Shown piece by piece: positions 1 through 8,355 of a stretch of 64,000 nt of DNA. Both the position numbers and the translations under genes were made by a program. Positions within the stretch are counted from its first letter, which is position 1. Each line of letters starts with the position of its first letter. Source of the stretch: Acidimicrobiaceae bacterium (lineage in GTDB: Bacteria > Actinomycetota > Acidimicrobiia > Acidimicrobiales > Ilumatobacteraceae); assembly GCA_947490975.1 (NCBI GenBank), contig CANLHV010000001.1, positions 1-64,000 of the forward strand, in the 5' to 3' direction. The notes beneath the pieces are model-generated. The model saw only the letters and a list, made by a program, of their open reading frames with translations, did not search any database and had not been told where the DNA came from.

Positions 1-875
1 TTGTCCATGCCAATGCCGGTCATCGGCACGCCGAGGTTGCGACTTACTTTGGCGATGATCTCTGGATCTCTGAAGTGAGTAGTTGCCTCGACGATCGCTT
101 TTGCTCGCGGCGCAGGATCATCACTCTTGAAAATGCCCGAGCCAACGAAAACAGCTTGTGCACCGAGTTGCATCGCCAACGCTGCATCGCTTGGTGTCGC
201 AATGCCGCCAGCACAAAATAACGGAACCTGCAACCAACCAGTTTCAGCGATCTCTTGCACAAGCGGCAACGGGGCCTGCAATTTCTTTGCCCAATCAAAA
301 AGTTCTGCCGAGTCTGCCTGCGTGATTTTTCGAATGTCACCAATAATCGAACGAAGATGTCGAACTGCTTCAACGATGTTGCCAGTGCCTGCTTCACCTT
401 TTGAGCGAATCAAAGCGGCACCTTCACTTATTCGGCGCAACGCCTCGCCGAGATTTGTCGCACCACAAACAAATGGTGCATTGAACTTCAACTTGTCGAT
501 GTGATGGGTTTCGTCAGCCGGCGTAAGTACTTCACTCTCGTCAATGAAATCGACACCGAGCGATTCAAGAACCTGTGCTTCGACAAAATGTCCGATGCGA
601 GCCTTGGCCATCACTGGTATTGAACAAACAGCCTGAATGCCGGTAATCATTTCTGGGTCGCTCATTCGAGCAACGCCACCGTCGCGGCGAATATCTGCCG
701 GCACTCGTTCAAGTGCCATTACCGCACACGCACCAGCATCTTCGGCGATCTTGGCTTGTTCGGGGTTGACGACGTCCATGATTACGCCGCCCTTGAGCAT
801 TTCTGCCAAGCCGCGTTTGACGATCATTGACCCAGTCGAAGAGAACGTATTGTTTTCGGTTTCGCGTTTCGCCAT
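1..875 (-). CDS. pdxS: Pyridoxal 5'-phosphate synthase lyase subunit PdxS (3' end outside window)
   Basis: PdxS makes pyridoxal 5'-phosphate from ribose 5-phosphate, glyceraldehyde 3-phosphate and ammonia supplied by the glutaminase PdxT. Reading from ATG at 875 gives 291 residues before the window edge. The family's key residues are visible: Asp34 in MDVVN, the Schiff-base Lys91 in MAKARIGH and Lys159 in RSKGEAGTG; they are offset by ten from the Bacillus enzyme, so about a dozen C-terminal residues are missing. AAAGG lies upstream of the ATG. It follows the DUF3048 lipoprotein gene by 64 bases on the same strand. In mycobacteria pdxS also lies near the pimA-thrS cluster, as here. No pdxT is seen; it may lie just beyond base 1. 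Confidence 0.96.
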   Translation of the reverse strand, partial: MAKRETENNTFSSTGSMIVKRGLAEMLKGGVIMDVVNPEQAKIAEDAGACAVMALERVPADIRRDGGVARMSDPEMITGIQAVCSIPVMAKARIGHFVEAQVLESLGVDFIDESEVLTPADETHHIDKLKFNAPFVCGATNLGEALRRISEGAALIRSKGEAGTGNIVEAVRHLRSIIGDIRKITQADSAELFDWAKKLQAPLPLVQEIAETGWLQVPLFCAGGIATPSDAALAMQLGAQAVFVGSGIFKSDDPAPRAKAIVEATTHFRDPEIIAKVSRNLGVPMTGIGMD

Positions 876-939
876 AAAAAACCTTTCAACTACTAAGACT
901 TATAGTAGCGAACCAAAACTTAAGTTCTCTTTTGAGTTT

Positions 940-2010
940 TTATGGATACGGAACGGAGGCGGTGTCAATGCCCTCTGGAATATGCGCCGCCGACTTCGCC
1001 CGAATAACTTCAACCCAAGTGCGACCCGGTGTGAGTTTAATCACAGCGCCTTTCGTGTCTTTAAACACGAATGGCTTGAACGGATCAAGCCTTTCCCACG
1101 ATCCCTGGATCAGTTTGCCCGCGGTGTAAACCCAAACTTCTCCACTGCCGACCGATTTTGCGACAGGGCTTGAACCCGACCTTGTGTAGACCACTGAAAC
1201 AACCACAACGTTTGGGGCGTTGATGCGCACGTCTTGCATGTCAACATGCGGTTTGTCATCTTGCGAACGAACAAACGTGAGATTTTCTGGGCTCCACTCC
1301 CACATGATGTCAACACCATCCATTGAGATTTTTACTGCTCCAGCTGGTTTTGAATCTGTCGGAACAGTTTCGCCATCGGCGCGATATTCAAACTGCGGTA
1401 CCGGCGGTTTTGCATCAGCAGGTGCGAGTGTCCACAATTTTGAAGTTTCGGCAACCAAATTATGCGGCGCAACTCGACTTGATTCGCGTCTAAAACCTCC
1501 GGCCTCGTTTGCCGACGAATGACTGAGGTCAACCATCGTTGACTTTCGAATCGCCGCAGAAACTTGCGCGTTACCGCCGCTCCATGCGAAAAGCGGTCCA
1601 TTAAATGAGGCCAACAAATTGATGTCTTGAATTCGACCACTTCGAATTGGACCAACCGGATCACTGCCTTGCGAATGATAAACAGCAGCAAAACGAGTCA
1701 GCTGCTCGACATTTTCTTCGAAAACGATGTCGGCTTGGTTCAAGCCCCATTGCGGTCGTGATTTCGGGTGATTGTCGATCTTGACGACAAGTGCCGGACG
1801 ACCGATAACCGACTCGTCTGGCGCCTGGGCGCCGGTCAATGGGGCACGCACAATCGGAATCGTCGTCGTGGTGGTTGTCTCTTCTGCACTTGCGACTGAC
1901 GAATCAACAACGCTCTCAGTGCTTGTCGAATCAGATGAACCACTGCAACTGGCAAAAACCAGACCGGCAACAACCAACGCGACAAGATTTCGTGACTTTC
2001 GATTACGCAT
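940..2010 (-). CDS. DUF3048 (YerB-like) lipoprotein
   Basis: A 356-residue secreted lipoprotein. Residues 1-22 form a lipoprotein signal: basic start, hydrophobic core and lipobox LVFASC. A Ser/Thr/Glu-rich low-complexity spacer follows (about 23-50). The rest matches the DUF3048 family by its pattern GRPALVVKIDNHPKSRPQWG, the repeated use of GPIRSGR and the conserved FAWSGGN stretch. Family function is unknown; the best studied member is Bacillus YerB. The gene lies 3 bases after htpX and upstream of pdxS on the same strand, so lemA, htpX, this gene and pdxS may form one operon. The family call is by recognition of motifs, the envelope location from the lipobox. Confidence 0.85.
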   Translation of the reverse strand: MRNRKSRNLVALVVAGLVFASCSGSSDSTSTESVVDSSVASAEETTTTTTIPIVRAPLTGAQAPDESVIGRPALVVKIDNHPKSRPQWGLNQADIVFEENVEQLTRFAAVYHSQGSDPVGPIRSGRIQDINLLASFNGPLFAWSGGNAQVSAAIRKSTMVDLSHSSANEAGGFRRESSRVAPHNLVAETSKLWTLAPADAKPPVPQFEYRADGETVPTDSKPAGAVKISMDGVDIMWEWSPENLTFVRSQDDKPHVDMQDVRINAPNVVVVSVVYTRSGSSPVAKSVGSGEVWVYTAGKLIQGSWERLDPFKPFVFKDTKGAVIKLTPGRTWVEVIRAKSAAHIPEGIDTASVPYP

Positions 2011-2013
2011 TTT

Positions 2014-2919
2014 TTACATCTCCCTTAAGAGTGCTATTCGCTCTGAGAGCGGTGGGTGGGTATTAAACAGTTTATGAAATCCACCTAGCCTGCCTGCGTC
2101 ATTCACCCCCGACAAAGGCTGCTCAATCCACATATGGGCCGTAGCCATACTGGCTGAGTGCGTAACCGTGCTATCTGCTTGAAGTTTTTCGAGTGCGGAT
2201 ATCAAACCCGGCGGATATCTCGTCAACTGACACGCCGAAACATCGGCCAATGTTTCGCGACGCCGGCTCACGCTTGCCTGCATAATTCGAGCGATAATTG
2301 GTGCAATTATCAGCAACGCAAAACCAAGCAACGCGAGTGGATTACTTGAGTTCTGGCGATCTGAAGATCGACTCACTCGCCCACCATTCCACCACATCAT
2401 GCGAATCGCCAGATCAGTCAAAATTGCGATTGTGCCGACAAGCGTCACCGCCAAAGTGGAAACCAAAATATCGTAATTTTTGATGTGCGAAAGTTCGTGA
2501 GCCAAAACGCCTTCGAGTTCGACTCGGTCAAGTTTTTCTAAAAGTCCACTCGTCACGGCAATTGCAGCATGCTTCGGATTACGGCCGGTGGCAAAAGCAT
2601 TCGGTGCAGGGTCGTCAATTACATAAACGCGCGGCTTTGGCAAACCACCTGCGATACAGAGACCTTCAACCAGATTATGAAGTCGCTTATAAACCTGCTC
2701 GTCTGCCGGCTTGGCACGACTTACTCGCAACGCAATCGAATCTGACTTCCAATATGAGGTGAATGCCAACACCGCAGAGATAACGAGAGCGATCGCCGTT
2801 CCGAACACTGGGTTTCCAGAAACTTGACCAGCAGCCGCACCAGCCATGACCGTCAACACGACAAAACCCAACAGCAAAAATACTGATCGTCGTTTATTTG
2901 AAGAAATTAGATCATGCAT
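2014..2919 (-). CDS. htpX: HtpX-like M48 membrane zinc metalloprotease
   Basis: A 301-residue integral membrane protease that in other bacteria degrades misfolded membrane proteins. Two hydrophobic segments lie at about residues 13-30 and 40-55. The zinc motif HELSH is at 141-145 and the third ligand is probably Glu222 in SRRRETLADV. A second membrane region spans about 155-175 and 195-215. Length and order match HtpX. The gene is 15 bases after lemA; lemA-htpX pairs are common in bacteria, which supports the call. The active site faces the cytoplasm in the known family. Confidence 0.93.
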   Translation of the reverse strand: MHDLISSNKRRSVFLLLGFVVLTVMAGAAAGQVSGNPVFGTAIALVISAVLAFTSYWKSDSIALRVSRAKPADEQVYKRLHNLVEGLCIAGGLPKPRVYVIDDPAPNAFATGRNPKHAAIAVTSGLLEKLDRVELEGVLAHELSHIKNYDILVSTLAVTLVGTIAILTDLAIRMMWWNGGRVSRSSDRQNSSNPLALLGFALLIIAPIIARIMQASVSRRRETLADVSACQLTRYPPGLISALEKLQADSTVTHSASMATAHMWIEQPLSGVNDAGRLGGFHKLFNTHPPLSERIALLREM

Positions 2920-2934
2920 AAAAAATTTGACGAC

Positions 2935-3486
2935 CTAGAACTGCACTTTTGGTGCAACTTTTTCGGCGTCTGTCGCCTCAAAAAATTCGCTTTCTTCGAA
3001 CTTGAAAATTGATGCAAAGATCACACTCGGAAACGAATGCACGGCGTTGTTGTAAGTCAAAACGGCATCATTGAAGAACTGTCGCGCATAGGCAATGCGA
3101 CTTTCTGTGTTGCTGAGTTCTTCTTGAAGACTCAAAAAACTCGCGTTCGCTTTCAAGTCTGGGTACGACTCAGATAATGCAAACAACTGTCGCAATGCAC
3201 CCGACAGCGCGTTGTCGGCACCGGCCTGCTCTGCCACGGTGCTCGGTGCAGCCATCGCCACATTTCGCGCAGCGATAACTTGCTGCAAAGTCTTTTGCTC
3301 AAAGTCGGCATAGCCCTTGACGGTCTCAACGAGATTAGGTATCAATTCGATTCGGCGCTTCAGTTGCACATCAATTTGCGACCAAGCGTTTTTGACTTGA
3401 TTTCGACGTTGCACCAACGAGTTATATGACAGCGCAACAAAACCACCAAGAACAACGAATACAGCAAGCCAAATCAAATTCGACAT
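2935..3486 (-). CDS. lemA: LemA family membrane-anchored protein
   Basis: A 183-residue LemA family protein. One transmembrane segment (about 4-20) is followed by the family signature RRNQVKNAWSQIDVQLKRR and IPNLVETVKGYA, then long helices. LemA proteins form helical bundles outside the membrane; their role is poorly known, but they often pair with HtpX or TPM-domain proteins. The start is supported by GAGGA about 5 bases before the ATG. It precedes htpX by 15 bases on the same strand, so the two are probably translated from one mRNA. Confidence 0.92.
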   Translation of the reverse strand: MSNLIWLAVFVVLGGFVALSYNSLVQRRNQVKNAWSQIDVQLKRRIELIPNLVETVKGYADFEQKTLQQVIAARNVAMAAPSTVAEQAGADNALSGALRQLFALSESYPDLKANASFLSLQEELSNTESRIAYARQFFNDAVLTYNNAVHSFPSVIFASIFKFEESEFFEATDAEKVAPKVQF

Positions 3487-3534
3487 AATTCCTCGTGCTT
3501 TCTTAAGGGGGTAGAGACTTATTCTACTGTCTCG

Positions 3535-4749
3535 CTATAACCGCTGAGGTTTACGCAATACCCGATCTGAAAACATTCGCACCACACGACTTTTCGGATG
3601 ATGGTCTGGATTAAAACTCTCGCGCTCTAAGACTTTGTGATAAATCTCAACGTAAATTTCTGCCAGACGTCGCATCGAGAGTTCTTTTGCTCTCTCAAGA
3701 CCACTCTGTCGCAGTCGCTCTGCTAATTGTTTGTCGGCGATAATTTTCGACAGACTTTCGGTCAAACCTTGCACATCGCCCGGTTCTATTAGCCAACCGT
3801 TGACATCATGAGTGGCAACATTTCGATAACCCTCAAGAGAGCTCGCCACTACTGGTGCCCCACTTGCCATCGCCTCGAGAACGACGATTCCGAAAGATTC
3901 GCTGTGCAAACTTGGCGCACAAAACACGCTGCACTTTGCCAAGCGATCGATTTTTTCAGCATCAGTAATTCGACCGAGCCACAAGATGCGATTGTCGTCG
4001 GCGTACTTGGCCTGAAGTTCTCCGATGCCGTCGCCGTCGGATGCGATCCAGAGTTCTACGTCATCTGCAATTTTCTCAAACGCTTCGAGTAAAACCGCCA
4101 GACCTTTGCGTGGCTCATATCGGCCGCAAAAGAAAATCGACTTCGTTTCGCCACGAACAAGTTCTGGACGCAAGTAGAGATCACTTTCAATGCCATTGAA
4201 AAGAATCTCGTATTCGCCGCCCAAATATCGATGCGCAAGTTCTCGGGCTTGCGGCGAAACCGCAACGCGTGCATCTAGAAAGTCTGCGATCCAATTAACT
4301 CCTTTACTTAGTCGGCCATACCAAGCGATATCACCGGCCGCATGAAACGTGCCGACCATCGGCGCCAACCGCAACAAAAGCGCAGTGACCGTCGGCCCAG
4401 GCGCTATCGGCTCATGCAGATGTAAAACATCGAACGCCTCGTCGTTGATTGCTCGAATCGTGCGCAACGCTGCCGACGGATCTGGAGCAAGTGGCACGAT
4501 CGACCCATTCGCCGCAGTTGGCAAACTGTTGCCGAGCGGTGTTACAAATGGTTCGGGTGGCGGGCCATCACATGGTCCTAGAACGCGCGCTTCGTGCCCC
4601 ATCTTGCGCAACTCGCGAGCCAAGCCCAACACCTGTGCTTGCACGCCGCCAGGAATTGTCAAGCTATAAGGAGATATCAAACCGATTCGCAACATTTTCT
4701 TGCGCACATATTTTGATCCGAAATTCGACCCGTTGCTCACATCGTTCAC
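3535..4749 (-). CDS. pimA: Phosphatidylinositol mannosyltransferase PimA (GT4)
   Basis: PimA transfers mannose from GDP-mannose to the 2-position of phosphatidylinositol on the inner face of the membrane, the first PIM step. The GT4 fold is recognisable: acceptor loop PGGVQAQVLGLA near the N terminus, LFNGIESD, FCGRYEPRKGL in the donor domain, and the EX7E motif in ESFGIVVLEAMASGAPVVAS. Context supports the PimA call: patA-like, pgsA, HIT and thrS follow in the order seen in mycobacteria, with an LLM gene inserted. The GTG at 4749 sits 7 bases after a TACCGT hexamer, fitting a leaderless start. The ATG at 4695 would give the usual N terminus, MLRIGLISPYS, so the first 18 residues are uncertain. 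Other actinobacterial GT4 mannosyltransferases are the alternative. Confidence 0.85.
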   Translation of the reverse strand: MNDVSNGSNFGSKYVRKKMLRIGLISPYSLTIPGGVQAQVLGLARELRKMGHEARVLGPCDGPPPEPFVTPLGNSLPTAANGSIVPLAPDPSAALRTIRAINDEAFDVLHLHEPIAPGPTVTALLLRLAPMVGTFHAAGDIAWYGRLSKGVNWIADFLDARVAVSPQARELAHRYLGGEYEILFNGIESDLYLRPELVRGETKSIFFCGRYEPRKGLAVLLEAFEKIADDVELWIASDGDGIGELQAKYADDNRILWLGRITDAEKIDRLAKCSVFCAPSLHSESFGIVVLEAMASGAPVVASSLEGYRNVATHDVNGWLIEPGDVQGLTESLSKIIADKQLAERLRQSGLERAKELSMRRLAEIYVEIYHKVLERESFNPDHHPKSRVVRMFSDRVLRKPQRL

Positions 4750-4756
4750 CGCTTCT

Positions 4757-4781
4757 ACGGTACGACCATTGCGACTAGTTT
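4757..4781. promoter_or_regulatory. Interleaved divergent promoters of pimA and the LLM oxidoreductase
   Basis: Only 38 bases separate the two start codons. On the minus strand TACCGT (4757-4762) lies 7 bases before the pimA GTG. On the plus strand TAGTTT (4776-4781) lies 6 bases before the ATG at 4788. Both fit a -10 element giving leaderless mRNA. Each -35 region would have to lie at or inside the opposite gene, so the two promoters should compete. No Shine-Dalgarno is seen for the LLM gene. Confidence 0.5.
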
Positions 4782-4787
4782 GAATGC

Positions 4788-5711
4788 ATGATTTCAGCCG
4801 AAAGTTTCAGGCCCGCAGTTTCGATGGTTGCACCAGCAAAAAAACGACAAGCGATACTTGATCTTGCTCGCCGCGCAGAAGAATTAAAGTTTGCAGGCAT
4901 TGCTTGCCCAAGTCTCGGCGCAACGATGGGTCTTTGCGTCTCACTGGCCCACTCAACAAGCGAGATCAAGTTTTGGACATCTATCCAACCCATTTATTAC
5001 AGCCACGCAATAGAAATGGCCAACACCGCCGCACACATCCACGAAGTTTCGAACGGACGTTTCGCACTTGGATTAGGTGTTAGCCATGGCCCTGTCATCG
5101 ACCGACTCGGCGCTACGACCGCCACCCCACTTGCCGACATAGAAAATTACCTCAAAACGATGAGAGCCCAAGAGCGATTTTCAGGCGACCTTCCACCAAT
5201 TTATTTGGCGGCACTGCGCAACAAAATGATGCACTTAGCCAGCGAGATATCGCAAGGCGCAATCTGGGCAAATGCATCGCGAAAGAGCATCGGTGCGCAA
5301 ATCGCTCTGCTCCCCGACTCGAAACGCAGTGAAATGTTTCTGGCCAACATGATCCCGACGGTCATAAGTGACGACGTTGATGCGGCTAGGACGATACACC
5401 GCAAGACTTTGGTCGGCTACGTCACTTTGCCTAACTACAGAAATTATTGGCGAGCATGTGGATACGGCGAGCAAATTGATGCTTTCGAAAAAATATTGTC
5501 AGAATCACCCAAAGAATCACGCAGTGCTGAGATCATCTCGGCGATGGACAACGAATGGCTAGATGATTGCACAATTTCTGGTGACGCTGACACCGTGCGC
5601 GAGCGCCTCTATGGTTGGTCGCAAATAGGCGTGCTACCGATCGCTGTTATGTCGTCTACTTCTGGCGGCCAAGCACAGGCCATTGGTCAATTATTTGATG
5701 CTTACAACTAA
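4788..5711 (+). CDS. LLM-class (luciferase-like) flavin/F420-dependent oxidoreductase
   Basis: A 307-residue TIM-barrel protein of the bacterial luciferase-like superfamily. Family features are the early strand with GIACPSLGATMG, the IQPIYYSHAIEMANTAA helix, GRFALGLGVSHGP, and a C-terminal SGDADTVRERL stretch typical of actinobacterial F420-dependent members. Substrate cannot be told from sequence. Cofactor F420 is more likely than FMN because npdG, which reduces F420 with NADPH, is 8 kb away and such proteins dominate in Actinobacteria; this is inference. The stop overlaps the stop of the convergent patA-like gene by 3 bases (CTAA). Confidence 0.85.
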   Translation: MISAESFRPAVSMVAPAKKRQAILDLARRAEELKFAGIACPSLGATMGLCVSLAHSTSEIKFWTSIQPIYYSHAIEMANTAAHIHEVSNGRFALGLGVSHGPVIDRLGATTATPLADIENYLKTMRAQERFSGDLPPIYLAALRNKMMHLASEISQGAIWANASRKSIGAQIALLPDSKRSEMFLANMIPTVISDDVDAARTIHRKTLVGYVTLPNYRNYWRACGYGEQIDAFEKILSESPKESRSAEIISAMDNEWLDDCTISGDADTVRERLYGWSQIGVLPIAVMSSTSGGQAQAIGQLFDAYN

Positions 5712-6637
5712 TTAGTCTCGACAATTTTGTCGCTCGGCCAGTTCGGCTGAAACAAGTGCCACTGCTCTGGCTTTTTCTTGATCAATGCTTCGAGTTCATG
5801 AACTAGATCTTGAGTAACACGACTCATATCGTCACGTAATGAACCTGTGCGCTGAACATTTATCGCGGGTCGCACGACTGTTTCGTGCTGATCAAGACCT
5901 TTGGCAAAATACGTGCCGAGCGGCAACAACGCCGCACCGGTGCGCAAAGCGAAAAATGCTGGACCTGCGGGCACGGTTGTTCGCTCACCAAAGAATTCAG
6001 CCTCTATGCCGCTGCCTTGCAAGTCGCGGTCACAAAGTAACGCCACGATCTCATTTTTTGCCAATGCTTCTTGTACCGCAACACCCGCCTTGTCATCTAG
6101 CGGAATCACATTGACCCCATAACTCGTGCGCAAGTTGACAAACATTTGAAACAGCGCCTGCGAGTCGAGTTTTTCAACAACAGCGTTCAAATTGTGGCCT
6201 TGATGAATCAACCATCTACCGGACCATTCCCATCCACCCAAATGTGGCAACGCCAAGATCACACCTTTACCGAGTTTCAACGCATTCTCGATGTGCTCAA
6301 AACCTGTAACTGAGATTTTAGAATCAATAGCTTTTTTGCTCAACATCGGCAGCCTAAAAGTCTCGATGAAATAGCGTGCATAACTTTCGTATGACTTTCG
6401 CACCGCGTGACGCAGTTTGTGACCCTGCAATTCTGGGTTGACCCTGCGCATATTGCGCGCGACAATCGGTCGCTGCTTTCGCATGAAGGCACAAGCGATC
6501 GGCACAACGACCGCGGTTGCGACTGCTATCGCCGAAGCCGGAATAATTCTGGCAAGACGGCTGACGAACTTATAACCAAAGATTGTCAAAGCGTCAGTAC
6601 GCGATGCTGTTACTCGTGCCTTTAAATTATTCGTCAC
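5708..6637 (-). CDS. patA: PIM acyltransferase PatA-like (LpxL/HtrB-type lysophospholipid acyltransferase)
   Basis: This enzyme probably acylates the mannose of phosphatidylinositol mannosides. The chosen GTG at 6637 overlaps the pgsA stop as GTGA and gives 309 residues; the longer open frame upstream lies inside pgsA and has a Ser/Arg-rich shadow composition. A membrane-associating segment is at about 33-50. The catalytic HX4E motif of the LpxL/HtrB family is HLGGWE at 132-137, followed by LLCDRDLQGSGIEAEFFGE, the second family block. Position directly after pgsA equals Rv2612c-Rv2611c in Mycobacterium tuberculosis. In mycobacteria pimA follows at once; here the LLM gene lies between. Confidence 0.85.
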   Translation of the reverse strand: MTNNLKARVTASRTDALTIFGYKFVSRLARIIPASAIAVATAVVVPIACAFMRKQRPIVARNMRRVNPELQGHKLRHAVRKSYESYARYFIETFRLPMLSKKAIDSKISVTGFEHIENALKLGKGVILALPHLGGWEWSGRWLIHQGHNLNAVVEKLDSQALFQMFVNLRTSYGVNVIPLDDKAGVAVQEALAKNEIVALLCDRDLQGSGIEAEFFGERTTVPAGPAFFALRTGAALLPLGTYFAKGLDQHETVVRPAINVQRTGSLRDDMSRVTQDLVHELEALIKKKPEQWHLFQPNWPSDKIVETN

Positions 6638-7323
6638 TGCACACGACGACGCCGTGCCACTCGAAGTCGTCGGTCGTCGCGTTGAGCGCGACGAGACGCT
6701 CGTCGTGACTGACGCAAGGCGACACGGTCGGCCGTCGCAGGCGCAACTGCAGCTTGATTCCAAACTTTGATGAATCGCTGTACGGCTGTCATCGTGACCA
6801 AAACAAGCATCAGAACCATTGCCCAAAACAAAAGAGCGTCAAAAAGCAAACCCACGCAGAGCAAAATGATTCGCTCTGCTCGCTCCATTAGCCCACCTTT
6901 GGCGTTCAACCCAAGCGACTCAGCTTTCGCTCGCTGGTAAGAAATTAAAGACGAAACTGCCATCACGGCAAAAACCAAAACCGAAGCGTATGCGCCTCTT
7001 TGATAGCCCAAGAACCAGGCGACACCACCAAGCAACACGGCATCAGTTACTCGATCAATTGTCGAGTCAAAAAAAGCGCCACGTTGGCTGCTCTGGTTAG
7101 ATGCCTTGGCTAAGGCTCCATCTAGTAAGTCGGGCAAGGCAGCGAGAACAACTAACAACAACCCGAGCCGCAAAGCGCCAAACCCGATCGCCACAGCCGC
7201 ACCAAACGCGACGACCAAGCCCAACAGCGTCAAATGATCTGGTGAGATTTTGGTTTTGCGAAGTTGCTCACCAACCGGTCGAACAACACGCTCTACCTGG
7301 TGGCGAAATCTGCCATCAAACAT
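6634..7323 (-). CDS. pgsA: CDP-alcohol phosphatidyltransferase, phosphatidylinositol phosphate synthase PgsA
   Basis: The enzyme joins CDP-diacylglycerol and, most likely, inositol 1-phosphate to give phosphatidylinositol phosphate. The CDP-alcohol signature is complete in spacing: DLLDGALAKASNQSSQRG then AFFDSTID, i.e. D-x2-DG-x2-A-[K]-x8-G-x3-D-x3-D. One deviation is Lys where the family usually has Arg in the AR pair. Several hydrophobic segments follow to about residue 185, and the tail (from about 195) is very Arg-rich and likely cytoplasmic. Inositol rather than glycerol phosphate as acceptor is inferred from the pimA-patA-HIT-thrS context. Confidence 0.88.
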   Translation of the reverse strand: MFDGRFRHQVERVVRPVGEQLRKTKISPDHLTLLGLVVAFGAAVAIGFGALRLGLLLVVLAALPDLLDGALAKASNQSSQRGAFFDSTIDRVTDAVLLGGVAWFLGYQRGAYASVLVFAVMAVSSLISYQRAKAESLGLNAKGGLMERAERIILLCVGLLFDALLFWAMVLMLVLVTMTAVQRFIKVWNQAAVAPATADRVALRQSRRASRRAQRDDRRLRVARRRRVQ

Positions 7324-7332
7324 GTTTCTAGC

Positions 7333-7821
7333 CTAACTCTCTGGATTTGTTTCAACTAGACACTCGACAATTCGTGCATCTATGGCATCTATCAAAACCA
7401 ATCCGCGCTGCAACGGCGGTTCTTGCGCGCTGTAACACATCACGCGCCAAGTTGGTCGACTACGAAAGCCACGCCAAACTTGTTGCGCAGAAGCATGACC
7501 CACGGCAAAATCGACTGCACGAGTTGCATGCACGAGAGCAAGTTTTTCATCTACCGTCATTCGCCAAGACGAAGAAAGAGAAAACAGACCGACTAGGGCC
7601 AGCAATACGGCTGCACCGAGAAAACCGTCGCTGACAAGCGCTAATTCGCTGTCACGCTGCAAAACCCACAACGCAAAACTCATGGCCGCAATAACCAAAT
7701 AGATAAAGCCGGGAATTCTTCGCCTGCTGTTGTCGGGAAACTTATATGGACCGACAAATGCCGTGACGTTTAAATCGCTCGGTAATTCGTCGCGTATCTC
7801 GTTAGAAGAGTCAGACATCAA
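7333..7821 (-). CDS. Uncharacterised two-helix membrane protein in the PIM cluster
   Basis: A 162-residue protein that I do not recognise. Residues 1-35 are polar; two hydrophobic segments at about 38-55 (GFIYLVIAAMSFALWVL) and 65-83 form a hairpin; the rest is soluble with a possible β-rich fold (WRMTVDEKLALVHATRAV, then VLIDAIDARIVECLVET). The layout resembles bacterial PH-like membrane proteins, but that is a guess. It sits between the HIT gene and pgsA with gaps of 12 and 9 bases, so it is very probably co-expressed with the PIM genes. Mycobacteria have no gene at this point of the cluster as far as I recall. Confidence 0.7.
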   Translation of the reverse strand: MMSDSSNEIRDELPSDLNVTAFVGPYKFPDNSRRRIPGFIYLVIAAMSFALWVLQRDSELALVSDGFLGAAVLLALVGLFSLSSSWRMTVDEKLALVHATRAVDFAVGHASAQQVWRGFRSRPTWRVMCYSAQEPPLQRGLVLIDAIDARIVECLVETNPES

Positions 7822-7833
7822 AGGTCACGATCA

Positions 7834-8337
7834 CTATTTAACTTCCCAGGCTTTTCGAATTCGGTCTGCGCTTACATCTAGTGCTTCAGGCAAAATTTTT
7901 GTGTTTGCCGTCGTGACCATGAAATTTGTGTCTCCACCCCATCGACCCACGATGTGCACGTGCAAATGTTGCGCGATACTGCCACCCGCGGCTGCACCAA
8001 GGTTGATACCGACATTCATTGCTTCTGGTTTGTACACCGACTTCAAGACCTTTACTGCATCAGTTACCGTCGCCCAAAGTTCTGAGGTTTCGTCTTGAGT
8101 CAAGTCTTCAAGCTCGGCAACCTCACGATATGGCACGACCAATAAATGACCTGAGGTATATGGAAACGCATTCATTATCGCGAAAACCTTTTCGCCTCGG
8201 TGCACGATGTAGCACTGCTCATCAGACATGTCGCCATTTAGGATCTGAGTAAAAACTGATTGGTCCGACTTCTTTTGTGCTCCTTGGCCATGCACTACAT
8301 AGTCGGCTCGCCAGCCATTCCAGATCCGCTCTAACAC
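7834..8337 (-). CDS. HIT family hydrolase, Ap4A phosphorylase-like
   Basis: A 167-residue histidine-triad protein. The triad is QHLHVHIVGRW with His124, His126 and His128. Upstream blocks VFAIMNAFPYTSGHLLVVPY and GINLGAAAGGSI are standard for the Ap4A phosphorylase-like branch; the mycobacterial neighbour at the same place, Rv2613c, has this activity. The likely substrates are diadenosine polyphosphates or other adenylated nucleotides. It lies 18 bases after thrS, a common actinobacterial pairing, and aminoacyl-tRNA synthetases make Ap4A as a side product. Confidence 0.92.
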   Translation of the reverse strand: MLERIWNGWRADYVVHGQGAQKKSDQSVFTQILNGDMSDEQCYIVHRGEKVFAIMNAFPYTSGHLLVVPYREVAELEDLTQDETSELWATVTDAVKVLKSVYKPEAMNVGINLGAAAGGSIAQHLHVHIVGRWGGDTNFMVTTANTKILPEALDVSADRIRKAWEVK

Positions 8338-8355
8338 GATTGGGCCATCAATTGA

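Noticed and set aside
890..908. Small hairpin CTACTA-7-TAGTAG before pdxS as a riboswitch or terminator
   Set aside because: A 6-base stem without a T-run or further structure is too weak to call.
6638..6826. N-terminal extension of the patA-like gene
   Set aside because: The extra 63 codons lie inside pgsA and are Ser/Cys/Arg-rich; the GTG at 6637 with a GTGA overlap is the better start.
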